From positions 1 through 64,000 of the forward strand of contig LNKV01000068.1 in NCBI GenBank assembly GCA_001465935.1: DNA of 64,000 nt, read 5' to 3'. Within the stretch, counting starts at the first letter, position 1. Each line of letters opens with the position of its first letter. Positions 34,634 to 46,299 of the stretch are shown here, one piece after another. The position numbers and the translations under genes are program-made. This DNA comes from Clarireedia homoeocarpa. Its lineage: Eukaryota; Ascomycota; Leotiomycetes; Helotiales; Rutstroemiaceae. Below the pieces are notes generated by a model. That model did not search any database. It saw only the letters and a program-made list of their open reading frames with translations, and was not told the origin of the DNA.

Positions 34634-34734
34634 GGGACTATTTTCCTATAGCCCTATAGGGAGTTCCCATAGACCTATAGGGGTATCCGATAGACCTATA
34701 GAGACGTCCTATAGGCCTATGGGAAAATAGTCCC
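34634..34734. repeat. 101-bp imperfect palindrome rich in CTATAG
   Basis: The ends are exact inverted repeats (GGGACTATTTTCC at 34634-34646 and its complement at 34722-34734). The interior holds a series of CTATAG/CCTATAGG motifs spaced by 5-10 bp (for example CCCTATAGGG and CCTATAGGCCTATGGG), so the whole element can pair with itself. No coding capacity. Confidence 0.8.
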
Positions 34735-35587
34735 CTCGCGTCTGGAAATATTATCGTATATGCTGAAGAAAGTTTACAATTTACCCAAGTTAAAACTTCG
34801 AAATCTGATATTGATTTAGCAACTGGCGCAACTAACCTAATCCTGAGAAGTTAGAAGTCAGGATCAAATCTATGTATGTGTTCTTGTACAAATTAGTAAC
34901 TTCGAATGCGCTATTGGTAACGGCATCTTCACAAAATCAGAGCATACCAAGGTCACTATGCTTCTGTGGCATGGGGGGCAATTGGTGTTCAAATGTATCT
35001 GTAGTCCCAACCGCAGACATAATTGCTACAAACGTGAGTGTTCATAGCCCTGCCAGATTAGACCATCAGTCGATTTATAAAGAGTGTTGTACATCTTATC
35101 GATTATACACTGGATCTTTCGGCACAGGTTATTGAGCCGGATGTGGCAAAGACTAACGAAGCATTTATTGCTGGAAGCTGTTCGAATCCATCACTCCTAT
35201 ATTGTTAGATCAGAAACTGAAGGAGAATACGCAAGATCATCCTTCAGTTATATTATTTTAATTGAAGTTTACATCTAAATCTTTGAGACCTGATTCTTCA
35301 GATTGTTATCCTTTCTTTGCCGTCAATGACCTACAATGTCGGTCTCATCCTCAGTCACAGTTATGAATGGTAGTCTCACATATATATCATCCCAGCGCCA
35401 TTCCTAGAAGTTCTCATATTTATCTTTGTGAAATAGAAGAGACAAATACATCCAACACACATATTCATCTTTATACTGGGTGATTCCGTCATGGAACGGT
35501 GGGTGCGCCGGCTGAAGCTTCTCTTCAGAACTTCAAGAGTACTCCCAGTTGCCACAGACGTTTCAGTGACCCCAGACATATCTCGTT

Positions 35588-35624
35588 CTAACCCTAACCC
35601 TAAACCACTTAAAACCCTAACCCT
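35588..35624. repeat. Interstitial telomere-like CCCTAA tract
   Basis: CTAACCCTAACCCTAAACC is followed closely by AACCCTAACCCT. The unit CCCTAA is the complement of TTAGGG, the telomere repeat of most filamentous ascomycetes. About four units in two blocks, internal to the sequence. Confidence 0.75.
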
Positions 35625-35699
35625 CCGATTTCTCTTATTAGATTCACCTCAACTTTGTATCTATTCCTGTGAGACTATAAAGGGACTCCCAAATTGAGG

Positions 35700-35910
35700 A
35701 ACGATCTCTAGTTACTAACTATCTAGTTCTCTTCTATTTATAAATTATAAAATATATTAGACTTATTAAGTTTATTATAGTTTAAAAATATAAATCTCTT
35801 TTAAATAACTATATAGTCAGTTTTTTAAATACATAGATTAGATAAAATTCAAATATAATTATTTTTTTAAAAGTTCTAATTTTTATAATATAATAACTAT
35901 CCAGAAAATA
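35700..35910. other. Short AT-rich segment
   Basis: Strongly A+T-rich with runs such as TATAAATTATAAAATATATTAG, next to the telomere-like tract. This could be a RIP-degraded remnant or simply the 3' flank of the NACHT gene. No gene. Confidence 0.6.
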
Positions 35911-35992
35911 AGTGAACCTCTGAAAATCGGCATATGATACAGGCCCACGGTTGGATAATAAAAAGGCGCGGTTGATTAGCAAAACCCTTTAA

Positions 35993-38900
35993 TTATCTAC
36001 AACTCAAATATGCCTTTCGATCCCAGTTCAACCCACTACGAATTGGAACACTGAACGGTTTCTCGCTCTCCACAAAATCGCCTCTCAACACCTTCCATGG
36101 TGATATTTCCCGCCTGAGATCGGACGACTTGCTATCCAAATTGGCGTCCAATGCCCGCCACCCGTCCTTCTGTGGTATTTTCCATTGCAGGAAAGCAGGT
36201 GGACTTGCCTGGGTTTCTGGGTGACGAGCGTCGGGGTCGTCTTTGGAAGGTCGCTCGGTCGAATCCGGGTCTGTACTAGGACACACGGCACCCAGCGCCA
36301 AATAGAGATAACTATTCTTCCCGTCCGAACCAGATCTGTGCAGCATGCGAGGTTCTCTATGAGGCGTGGAAGCTGGGAAGTAGATAGGGGTACGCAATGT
36401 CTTTACGGTTGTATCCTCATCGCCACCGTTTTTGGATAATTTGACCAGTATGATCTTAGGATCACATGTCAATGGTGGAAGTGCGATGAGTAAGGCGTCG
36501 TCATTCCAATAGGTTAGCGTAAGCGGCAGCGGTATGTTAGTTAATCTGTCTGAGAAACTGTACGTGCACTGAATTGGCTGGCTCTCTCGGATAAAGGTGT
36601 CGTCACTGTTGCCATCTGGATTGAAACGATAAGCTGCCACAGTTACATCGCATTTTGTGCTGGTTGGCTCCTCAGTCAATGAGATTGATAAACAGTGCAG
36701 ATAATCTCCGCGTGGCGAGAAGCGGAGCTCTGTGGTGTTGTTTAGTTCAGACGTTGATGATATCGAGGATGGAAAATTGAACGTACCTCGTGTACTTGCT
36801 GCGGGCTTTCCATGAAAGTCTACAGGCTCGGGCAGATGTTTGCTGCTCTGGGTCATCGTTTCTAGGTCCACCAATTCTATCTGAAGAGATGTGTGTGTGA
36901 ACGCTAAGATTGGGAGAGTTGGGTGCATAGTACTACCGACTTTTTCCCACCTTGTCAAGGAGCTCGACCAAGGTCTAGTCCAGTACGGTGGACACTCCGG
37001 CTGTACTAAAATCAGACAATTTCTGATTTTCTTCTCGCCATCTTCGGCGTCGTAATCAGTATCGGAAGTCCCGTTTTCGTATTGGCAGTTAGAGCTTCCT
37101 GATAAAGACTGATCATCCGAGTCGTTCTCTTCCTCTGACTCAAATCCAGACGACGCCGAGTCATTGTCACTATCTTCGTTTTCATCCTGTTGACTGGGAA
37201 GTGGGATAGTAAATTTCTTCATCTGCCACCCAGCATGTAAAATCCGTGTGCGTATCTTTTTTGCATCATTGAACTCAGTTGTCGCTCGTAACACCTTCCA
37301 TTCCCCATTCCTCTCCTCATTAATGCACTTTGCGACTGAGTGTGGTAGCTCGAAACAGTCACTGCGCTCTGCTGTTGTTCGTCTTACTTTCAGACTTTGC
37401 GGATAAACGCTCCAAGCTTCGATAACATTGTCATCTACGGGGAAGATATCCCATCCGGACATATCGCCACCAAGAGGCAGGTGTTGGCGTGATGAATGTG
37501 AGTCTTTGCTTGGGAGCACTGCCTCCCGCAACCGGTACAATTTATCTTGGGCATCGTCTTTCTCCCGGACCAACACGTCTACTAGGAGTCTCTTCCCCGA
37601 AAAGGAAACATCTAGAAGGCGGACTCCGGCCACTGCGTCCATGTCGGACAAATGTGCGAGATTTTCAACTCGCAGCTTTTTGGATTTTATAAGTGGGTTT
37701 AGGTGACAGCTTTCAGCAAAATGCCTCAGCGGAGAGCAAAGATTTAATCCTTCAGAGTGATTGGTGATTACCTCGCTCCATTCGTTTGCGAAACAGCACA
37801 AGGATTGGTCCATCAGCCTACATTCTGTCGACACCCCACTGAGCCAGTCCGGTAATGGAATGCCGAAGTGATGGGAACCGTTCCCTTTTATTCTCTTGAA
37901 ATCCATTCTGTAGTATCCCGATTTTGTGCCTGTAAAACTGCCGAAGAGATAACGGGCGACATGACTCTGTACGCCAAGACAAGTCCAGAATGCCTTACTC
38001 TTCAAGAATCCTGTGACCTGCTCCGTAAGATCGGGGGTATGTTTCACCTCACACAAGTGCTGGCACCAAAATGTGGCGGCATACCTCAAGAAAGCGTGTT
38101 CCTTGGCGTTTTTGTCCAACAAGCCCTTAATGTCCTGGCACTTAGTGTATCGGTCGTACTTCAGATACGTGAGACACAGTAGACCCATTTCCCTGTGGGC
38201 ACTTTCAGACGTAACAAAGTATTTGCGCGCACCGGGGCTAATGCTATCCAAGGCATCAGGGTTCTGTAGAAGGAAATCTTTAACTGTCTTGTGGTAGAAC
38301 TTGATAGTAGGATTATCTTGTGGGACCTTGCCACGTCGCTCAACTGTTAGCATCGGGCCACAAAGCTTCTCTATAAGATCTTTTTGGGGCAAACGTGAGT
38401 CGTCGTAGTCATTTGCTCCCAATTCGATTGATGCCGCATCGATGAGTTCTTGAAATGAAATAGATTGCTCTGCTCCCACGAGAATAACAAAGACACGTCT
38501 AATGCATTACGTAAGTCTTTTTACACTTGTAAATTCGTGACAGCGGCACTTACCTGACAAGCTCTTGTTCCTCTGTACTGTATTTTTCGAATTCTTCGAG
38601 TGATCTTATGTAGTAGCTGTTCAGTGTTTTGGGGAATCGCTTCAGAGCCCGGTCAACATCCGCGTCGCAGGTTAGACCGACACGCCGAAGCTTCTCGCAC
38701 ACAAATCTCGCATAGAGGAAATTTTGCTCACATTCATCCGACCATTCGTTGAAACAGTTGATGCAGGTCAGGGTTGATGCGACATATGTTTTTATGGAAG
38801 CCGAGATCACATTTGGCTCGGGGCACAGTTCGACCGCATTTACCTTTGCCATGGCTTCACGTATCTGAGTATGGTCGCGGCTTAAGAATAGCCACTTAAC

Positions 38901-40304
38901 GGTAGCGTAGACCTTTGCCTGCACTAAGTTACAAAGCACTGGTAGCATTATCGCGTCGTCTGAGCACTCGTCTAGTCCATCGATGACAAGGTAGATGCGA
39001 TCTAACGGACTAAGAAGCTGATGCAAGAAGTCGCTGGCAACAGGATATGACTGGAGGAAATCAGAGTAATGCTTCTGCTCTTCATATCTTTGGATGAGTT
39101 TGTCCGGTAGAGTTTGTGTCATACCTAGAGCCTGGAGGGCTAGAGACCGTATGCCGCTAATGCCGTTACGTCGCGAAACGTTGCTGAAGGAGTAGAAGAA
39201 CATGGCAACCTTCTCATTGCTTTTCTTAAGGTCGTTAATTACTGACGATGCCAGAACACTCTTTCCTGATCCGGGTGGTGAATTATACCATAGTATTGCC
39301 CCATTTGTACCATCACACCAGTCCTTGAAACTCTGATCCTTTAATATCCAGTCACAGGTGCCTTTTTGTCGACGACTTAGTTGTTCTTCAAAGTCAATAT
39401 TGGCATCGAGGTTCTCGTGGCCTCTGATCCAGCCTGATATTTCATTCCTCAATATGTTATGATTTTGGCAACTCTCTTTCCGCAAGTCCTCCGATCTTTC
39501 CTTCCTCCTCTCTTCCCGGTCCACTGTCGCATGAGAGAGCCCTATTGCCGAAGCATAACGATCTAGTAAGCAACCATCTTGCCGAAGTTTATCTTGAGCA
39601 TCCTTGATGACAGTATGCAAAGGCTTCGTAATGATACTCTTCATCATCGTTTTCAGTAAATTTTGTGACAGTGTCTGCGATGCCTTGAGCCAGAACTGAA
39701 TGATGTTCTTGTAAGATCTGACTAAAAGATCTTGAAAGCTGGGCGTATTATCATACTTTGCCAACAGCTTGTAGCACTTCAATATAGTTCCAATCTCCTC
39801 TATTGCCTCTAGTATAGTCTCGAACTGGCTATGGACCTTGAATGCGAGATCAAGTACCACTCGAGCGCCCGAGAAAGCGATGCTGACACCAAAAGGAGCA
39901 TCCTGAACAACAGCTTCACAAATTTTCATCAGGCTCTGCAGATTTTCGATGAAAGGGGACAAGCGATGTAGTATTTTATAACCACGACCGCCTGTCCTTC
40001 GAGATTCGAGCTCTCTGATAGATTCGCGTAGCGTATTGGCCGACTCGTCACTTTGGAGAGGGTTACTTCTGCTTGATGCCGAGGCTTGCGGGTGGCTGAT
40101 GTTGATTAGCTCCTTGAGAAAGGGGTTTTTCTCCGGTTCCCTGGGCTTCAATTTTAGTTCGCCAACGACCTCATGAACCGCCCTCGCAAATGGACCATCC
40201 GAGGGAGCGTTTATTACCAAGGTTGCGGAACTGGCAAGCGAAGATGTATCCATTTCGATAACAACTCTTCTTACTCCTTTCCGCGTAGCTGACAAAAGCA
40301 CCAT
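35993..40304 (-). CDS. NACHT/STAND NTPase, fungal NLR-like protein (about 1418 aa)
   Basis: Exons 40304-38554 and 38498-35993 flank a 55-nt intron (GTAAGT, CATTAG). Splicing joins LEEFEKYSTEEQELV to RRVFVILVGAEQSISFQEL. The first ATG is 40304; an in-frame ATG at 40253 (MDTSSLASS) is an equally plausible start. Residues ~110-280 are helical and resemble the N-terminal domains of fungal STAND proteins (SPFIENLQSLMKICEAVV, IAFSGARVVLDLAFKVHSQF). The NACHT core has a P-loop PPGSGKS (Lys348) and Walker B IYLVIDGLDECSD (~440), followed by winged-helix-like parts including FYHKTVKDFLL. The C-terminal ~600 residues show no ankyrin, WD40 or TPR repeats; they contain an acidic run (~37.0-37.2 kb) and beta-rich segments. 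Likely a signalling receptor in self/non-self or stress responses; that role is inference. Confidence 0.85.
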
Positions 40305-41021
40305 CAATAGACAGAATAGGATGATGGTGATATAGAAATAACACCAAAAACCCTCCCAAGATAGTCCGGCCGATTAAGTTGTATATTTACACAACTACTA
40401 TAGTTCTCCAAGATGAAACCAGTGCTTGCAATGGGTAGAGGAGACTAGTGGCTCCTCTACAGGTTACAAAGAAATGAAATTGTATTTTCACTAACACAAG
40501 TTTCAAAATAGAACTTTCGTGATCTAATAATTTGATATTATAATTCGTTTCACAAACTAATCAACCTTAGTTATGTAAATGTAAACAGCTTGAAGAAAAT
40601 TTATTCCTTTCTCGAATTCTGGTGGCTGTTTATTAAAATGCTCACCGAATAGATCTTCAAGGGAACGTTACATCGCTAGTTTACGCCTCAGTGTATAATT
40701 AAGCCAATGATTGATCAAAAGCTTCTTGATCTGCATAATAAAATACAATCAGTAGCTGCAATGCACCCCAATATCAATAGTCAGGTTGAATTCTGGATGC
40801 TGTGCCATATGAACTTTTAACGGGCAGTCTGCCAGTCTTCCACGTCAAATAAGATTCGCGGAACAAAAATCGAATCAACCAGCCTCGTCAACCACGCAAA
40901 ATGATAACTTGACAAGCCCGCCATGGTTTTCTATTACTTATACGTCTAAAAACGGTTAAAATTCTTGAAAATATCCATTCAAGTCTAAGTTCATACGTCT
41001 CGAAGAGATCACTTCCGAATT
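40305..41021. promoter_or_regulatory. Divergent promoter between NACHT and AAA+ genes
   Basis: 717 bp separates the two start codons. It is AT-rich, and I recognise no specific operator. The layout allows shared control. Confidence 0.4.
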
Positions 41022-43088
41022 ATGGAAGCCCCGGAGGGAGATGTGAGCAGCGAGCTCGGCTCACGCGCTGAGTTCAAGACATACCATCATACTCGTAAAA
41101 AAGATGGTAACATGGTTACACAGCCCATATTGGAGCCATTTGGAAAAGCGAAAGGCTCCGGCGACAATGATAGATCCTACGCGCTCGTCATCCACCGCCA
41201 TTTCACTGCCGAGAGTCTGGGAGAGGTCACTTCCGTCACATTGCAAGTAAACTCGCCATATTTACTGAAAGCTTTTCGAGAAGTTGTCAAATTCTATCCT
41301 ACCGTGCCCTCAGATTTCACCTCTCCATTTGAGCTCAGCAGTCCCTTTCAGATGTTGATGCACTATTGGGAGGAACTGGACGCGTACCGGTTGCAGACGG
41401 ACAGCACGGTCATGCATCGTGACCTGAACCTGCTTTTCGATTTCATGCAACATGAGATTGGGCGAGAGAGGGAGAAGGTATTATCGATGCTCAAAATAGA
41501 GCAAGTCAGTTATCTGACCGCCTGGGTGTTATTTCGACCTGGTGATCTTTTGTATAAAGAAGAAATGCTGCATGGGTGGTTGTTGCGATGTGTCAAAACG
41601 GCCTATGAAGTAAGCACAACTATAGGCCCATACCTGGAGGTTCATTGCACATATACAGACTACGATGGGACGTTGTTTGGTCAGGCGAAGCACGTAATTC
41701 GTGTCATTCAGAAGCGGTCATTTGGACAAGAGAATCCGGCTTTTATTACAGATCTGCCTGTGTATCCTAGGAAGTATGTCAAAGAAGGAAATACGCTTGA
41801 AGAGAGATTAAAGATGCGAGGGCTAAGGTTTCTTAACTTTAAGGGTACACCCATCCAGGCGTATAATGGGCTTGCCCAATACCTAAAAGAACCTCCTGAT
41901 TCATTCTGGCACCCGAGCATGGCGGACTTTGATGGAGTCTGGCTACCATATACGGTGACGGCCCCTGCATACTCTTCGTAATATAAGACTAATATAAAAC
42001 AGGAAGTGGGCCGTGTCGTTCTGGATAGAAAGTCTTTCCAAGAGGATAATTTTAGCGACCAGGTGGGAGTAGCGCGCGCCGAACCAGAGCCATTGTTGTG
42101 CCCCCCGTATGCAATTGGATACTCCCTAGCAAAGAAATATTGGGCCCGTTTCTCCGTGGATAACCTTAGCAGTATCCAGTGGACAGAGAATGCGTGGGAG
42201 TCCTTGATTCTGAACGACGAACAGAAGGATGTCATCCAGGCCGTAGTGTCATCTCACCACTATCCAGAGGATGCACGTAACCAACCGGAGCAGAAAGGAA
42301 AGGGACTGGTCATCCTGCTCCACGGTTCACCGGGTTCTGGAAAAACTCTGACCGCAGAAACTGCGGCTGAAGGGACGAAGAAGGCTCTTTTGTCCGCATC
42401 ACTGGGGGACTTGAACAAAACAGACCGGTGAGAATTTACTGAATAGAGCCAAGATGAAATGCTAATATGAATCCACAGCGCATACATATTTGAATATGAG
42501 CTCCAAAAGTTACTGCAGTATGCCACATTATGGAAAGCCATTGTTCTTCTCGATGAAGCGGACGTCTTTCTCGAGGCACGAGATGAGGCATCAGGTGATG
42601 GCAGACGAAATGCACTGGTAGCTGTGTTTCTTAAGCAGTTGGAATACTTTGCCGGCATCGTCTTCCTCACTACCAATCGTTTGTCATCTTTCGACCGCGC
42701 CATGAAGTCGCGTATTCATCTCGCCCTTGGTTATGGGCCTCCAGATGATGATGTTCGCAAACGGATTTGGGACCAATGTCTTAACGGGGTCCCGGTTGAG
42801 GAGCAAGACTTGGGTGATATCGATGCGGTGGCTAGAGCGCTCTCGACGGTGAAGATGAATGGGCGGGAGATCTCTAATGCCCTGAACACGGCGAGGACGA
42901 TTGCCAGGTTTAAAAGCACAAAACTGCAAATAACACATATTGAAAGTGTGTTTAAGGTTAAGTCGGCTTTTGAGAAGAGTCTCCGGCATGGTGCAAGGAG
43001 CTTGACTTCAGAGGAGATAGGAAGTCTGAATTTGGGCGGTCTAATACGACGGAATTCCATTTTGTTAGAAGAACCCGAAGAGTATTAA
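41022..43088 (+). CDS. AAA+ ATPase with fungal N-terminal domain (DUF7025-like), 655 aa
   Basis: Exons 41022-41954, 42003-42427 and 42479-43088. Intron 1 (48 nt) removes an in-frame stop and joins DGVWLPYT to EVGRVVLDRKSF. The N-terminal ~300 residues (LLKAFREVVKFYPTVP, PFQMLMHYWEELDAYR, YLTAWVLFRPGDLLY, RFLNFKGTPIQAYNGL) match the region that precedes the ATPase in many fungal AAA proteins. The ATPase core has Walker A HGSPGSGKT (Lys425), Walker B AIVLLDEADVFLE (~480), a sensor-1-like FLTTNR and a candidate arginine finger in AMKSRIHLALGY. The layout resembles BCS1/katanin-like single-ring AAA proteins, but the substrate is unknown. Such genes are often expanded and variable in fungi. It is paired head-to-head with the NACHT gene. 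Confidence 0.88.
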
Positions 43089-43448
43089 TTATTTTATAAA
43101 GAGAATTACAAGAATATGAAGAAGAGAAGTACTTAGAGGTGAAGGGAATACTGTTTGATCATCGTATCTATTTAGTTCCTCGTTATATATATATACTTTG
43201 AATGAACAAACACCTTTGTCTACTATTTGGCTGCTCCTCAGTTGGGTATCCTATTCCACTCAGGGATTTTCGAAGTTTCTAGTTAATATTTTTATCCAGT
43301 GAGATTTTTCTAAAGAATCTCCAGGATATTTTAAATATATAAGTAAATGTGTAATAATTGTATTACTTTTGTGTTTTTATAAAAATAATTCACTTCAACT
43401 AATAACAATATTATATACTTATATTCGGGCTTCTAATCTAAGTATTTA
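43089..43448. other. AT-rich 3' flank between convergent genes
   Basis: A/T-rich, with TATATATATA at about 43184-43194. No gene. Confidence 0.55.
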
Positions 43449-44919
43449 TTATAAGTGTGTTTTGGTTGGAGTTGGTAATGGAGGGGCCAACTCCTGGCGC
43501 GACTCGAAGCTATTTGTAACAACAATGCCTTTTCCTGCTCCGGATCCAAGCTCTATATCATCATAGGCAGGCCCCTCTGCATGTGCTGTGATGTGTTGAG
43601 TGTCTGATGTCCAGGGCTCTGTCTTTGTGCGCAGATTATTGCTACCCGTCGGTGAGGCATGTTGAGATGCTGAGCGGATGGATCGCAGAGAGATTGCGGA
43701 TTGAACGCTTCGAACGATGGATTGCAAGCCGGTTGTACTGAAGAGACCGTATTGGGAAGGCAGACAAGCGGCACATATGCCCAAGCCGGATTCAATCATA
43801 CTCCAGTATAATCCTGACGTACAGATATCTATTCGCGATTTGTTAAATGATGACAGTTGAGATTGTGAGGGGTATAAATACATTCGAAATCTTCGTGAGG
43901 ATCGTATTGAACCGTCGTCGCTTCTATGAACACTATCATTCTTATTATAGATGTAGCAATTGTACTTCGTCGTGTCAGTTCAAGATCATCTATATTTTGG
44001 TTTGAAATGAGCAACTTACATCGCTCCTAGACCAAAGATAGCAAGAACACCAATTTTGCGAGCAAATGAGAGATGCAGTTGCAAGATCTAAGTTTGAAAG
44101 AATCAGCTATTTTTAATCTTCCCCGATACAAAATAGAGGATACAAAATAGAGACTTGCCATTGGTATAGGTAGAATTGCAATAAGGATGTCTGTGACAAC
44201 ATCAGAAATTGCGAATGCGTTGTGTAACATGTTTGTATTGACGCAATGTGCCTTTTCAACGATGGTGCTTTGCCAGTAGGCTTCAAAATCCGTTCCGCAG
44301 ATGAACAGAATAGAGAAGAAGAACGAGACGGTCCAAACAACTATCATAGCGATTGCGGCCCATGTAATAAGATTGAATCTAGGAGCTGCGTTCTTGGTAA
44401 AAATGCGGCGATAGAAAAGAATGATACTGAGTTTCACGAAGCCTAGAGCTGGAGTTTGGAGCAACTCCCCGGGCCAGAATGCCTATAGTTGTCAGCACAA
44501 ATAGCACAATATCATCAGAGATGAACATACCACGTTCGAATCCGGTTTTCCTATAACTGTAGATGGTTCTGGAGCCGCATATCCCAATTGCTTTAGACCA
44601 ACCTCTGACTCTCTGTCAGAACAAGTTTAATGAATGCTGAGTAACAGCAAATTGAACATACCAGATATTATTGTCACGCCCATAGCTATCACGAAGATCT
44701 ATAAATAATTAGCAGCTTACGCTATTGAAGTTATTTGATTGACGAAGAATATATACAAACCAGAGCTATGATAATTGCCCAATCATCGGGACCCAACCTG
44801 ACGCCTCTCGATCTTCTTACATAAATCCGTAACGCGACAGATATTGAGCATACCGGTATGAAGACAGCGCCAGCCGCAATGACCAACGGCGCATGAATCT
44901 GAACATCTAATAGCATCAT
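43449..44919 (-). CDS. Seven-helix rhodopsin-like fungal membrane protein (PTH11-related type), 376 aa
   Basis: Seven exons on the minus strand: 44919-44761, 44698-44662, 44610-44531, 44482-44159, 44087-44020, 43964-43882 and 43828-43449. The ATG at 44919 begins MMLLDVQIHAPLVIAAG, the usual start for the group; the longer frame upstream begins with TTG. Helices are visible from IAAGAVFIPVCSISVALRI to MIESGLGICAACL. SRGVRLGPDDWAIIIAL, QTPALGFVKLSIILFYRRIF, ISDVVTDILIAILPIPM and TTVQYDPHEDFEY are typical of the fungal rhodopsin domain. The cytosolic C-terminal tail is Ser-rich. Intron 4 (44088-44158) uses a GC donor (GCAAGT). Proteins of this kind are proposed surface sensors and are frequent at the edges of accessory clusters; the ligand is unknown. 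Confidence 0.85.
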
Positions 44920-46114
44920 TTTGGCGGTACGTTTGGCAAGAGCAAGTAAGTAGAAAAGCCAAGTAAGTGGGTACTCTAAAATATTATGGGCCAAGTCGCG
45001 AGGAGAGATGAGATAAATACTGGAAGGAGAAACAGCTTGTGACAAGGTTCAATTTTTCATCAATTTCTCACCCTTTCCATACTTCTGCTTCCAGCCAGAA
45101 ATGAAACTGGAGCATTTCGGGGTGGGGGATGCACTGCATAGTATATATGGGTACGTTGTATGATAATACGAGGGGGAGGCAGAAAGTTGGGCGTGCTGTC
45201 GCACATGGAGATGGATATCCTTGAGGAGATGGTACCTCTGAATGGTCAGACCTGTCGGAGGTTCGGACGCAGACCGACCAAAAAAAATATTAAGCACACT
45301 GCAAATTTGCGGCACGGAGATTGATTAGACCATGCTGATGCTAGGTGGTATGGTCGGAAGTCATGGTACCGTCTGATCCGGGCTGTACGCTGTATTGAAG
45401 CGATCAAAATTTCAGGGAAAGTGTACGTTACTTTAGCCGTGCTTACCCCCCTTCACGATGTTATAGTTCCCATCTGACCTGTACATCCTTGCTTCCAGAG
45501 AAAGATCCATGTTAGCTAGAGAGATCGAATGATTTCCGGATGCTTCTCCGCCACTTTTCTTACAGTATCATGCCACGGGTAAGTACTACGCCTTTTCATA
45601 TCAGCGGCACTTGAAGGCCAGATAATGTGTGCAGCACTTGAAGGCACAAATATCTACAGCCTTGGTAAAGCAACAATTGTTCGAGGCTGACAAACAAATA
45701 ACTACAAAGCTGCACTTGTGAGAGGTAAGAAAGCCTATCTAGACTCATATTTAATGGACTGTCCCACATGTAAAGTGGATACAACTTATGTCAGCAAGGA
45801 TTCACAAGCATACCCCGGAGAAGAGTGCTCTTAGTGTAGTATAACAGTTTTAGATAGGTATATAAAAGATTGTGCGGGGAGAAGGACGCCTTGGCATGAA
45901 GCTTGCAGTTAGGTGCGGAGATGCCAAAATGGCGCAAACTACAGCCCCGCGAAAATCTTACTCCACTAACAAGCTAAGACCAATGAAGAGATAATGGATA
46001 AGCACTCCCGAAGGTGCAATATCACTCCACAGCTTTCTGTCCTATGATTTGGAATAGACCAGACATATGATGTCGTACCCAATTCAGCACAGCCCTATAT
46101 TGGATCACCTATCA
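44920..46114. other. Intergenic, no supported gene
   Basis: Upstream of the 7TM gene and downstream of the small peptide gene. Open frames here lack ATG starts or splice partners. No repeat of note. Confidence 0.45.
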
Positions 46115-46299
46115 TCAAGCCAAAGCGGACTCGATCTCTACCGATTTGGCTTCGAGTTGCCCCGCAATAGGTGCTATCAAATCTTTGTGAGAAGAAGTTT
46201 TTGAAAAAGAGGCGATGAAATTCATCACTTACCAGAAATGGGCAAAGCGAAAGCGGTGCCCATAATTGAGATTGCGAGGAAGATGATTTCAAGATGCAT
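46115..46299 (-). CDS. Predicted 41-residue secreted peptide
   Basis: Two exons on the minus strand, 46299-46233 and 46173-46115, with a 59-nt GTAAGT...GATAG intron. The ATG at 46299 begins a classic signal peptide (MHLEIIFLAISIMGTAFA) with a likely cut after AFA. The mature part would be about 23 residues (LPISAPIAGQL, then EAKSVEIESALA, a stop following). It has no cysteine, no KR/KK Kex2 site and no repeated core. Its ATG lies 584 bp from the divergent UstYa-family gene. It could be a secreted signal or precursor peptide, or a chance signal-peptide-like frame. Canonical splice signals and the correct phase argue for a real gene, but I recognise no homologue. Confidence 0.45.

Larger units (their letters stand above)
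33779..35992. other. 2.2-kb intergenic region with unusual repeats
   Basis: No convincing gene; the open frames are short and featureless. It contains the promoter of the mucin-like gene, a palindromic CTATAG-rich element (34634-34734), a CCCTAA-type tract (35588-35624) and AT-rich DNA (about 35700-35910). Confidence 0.5.
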
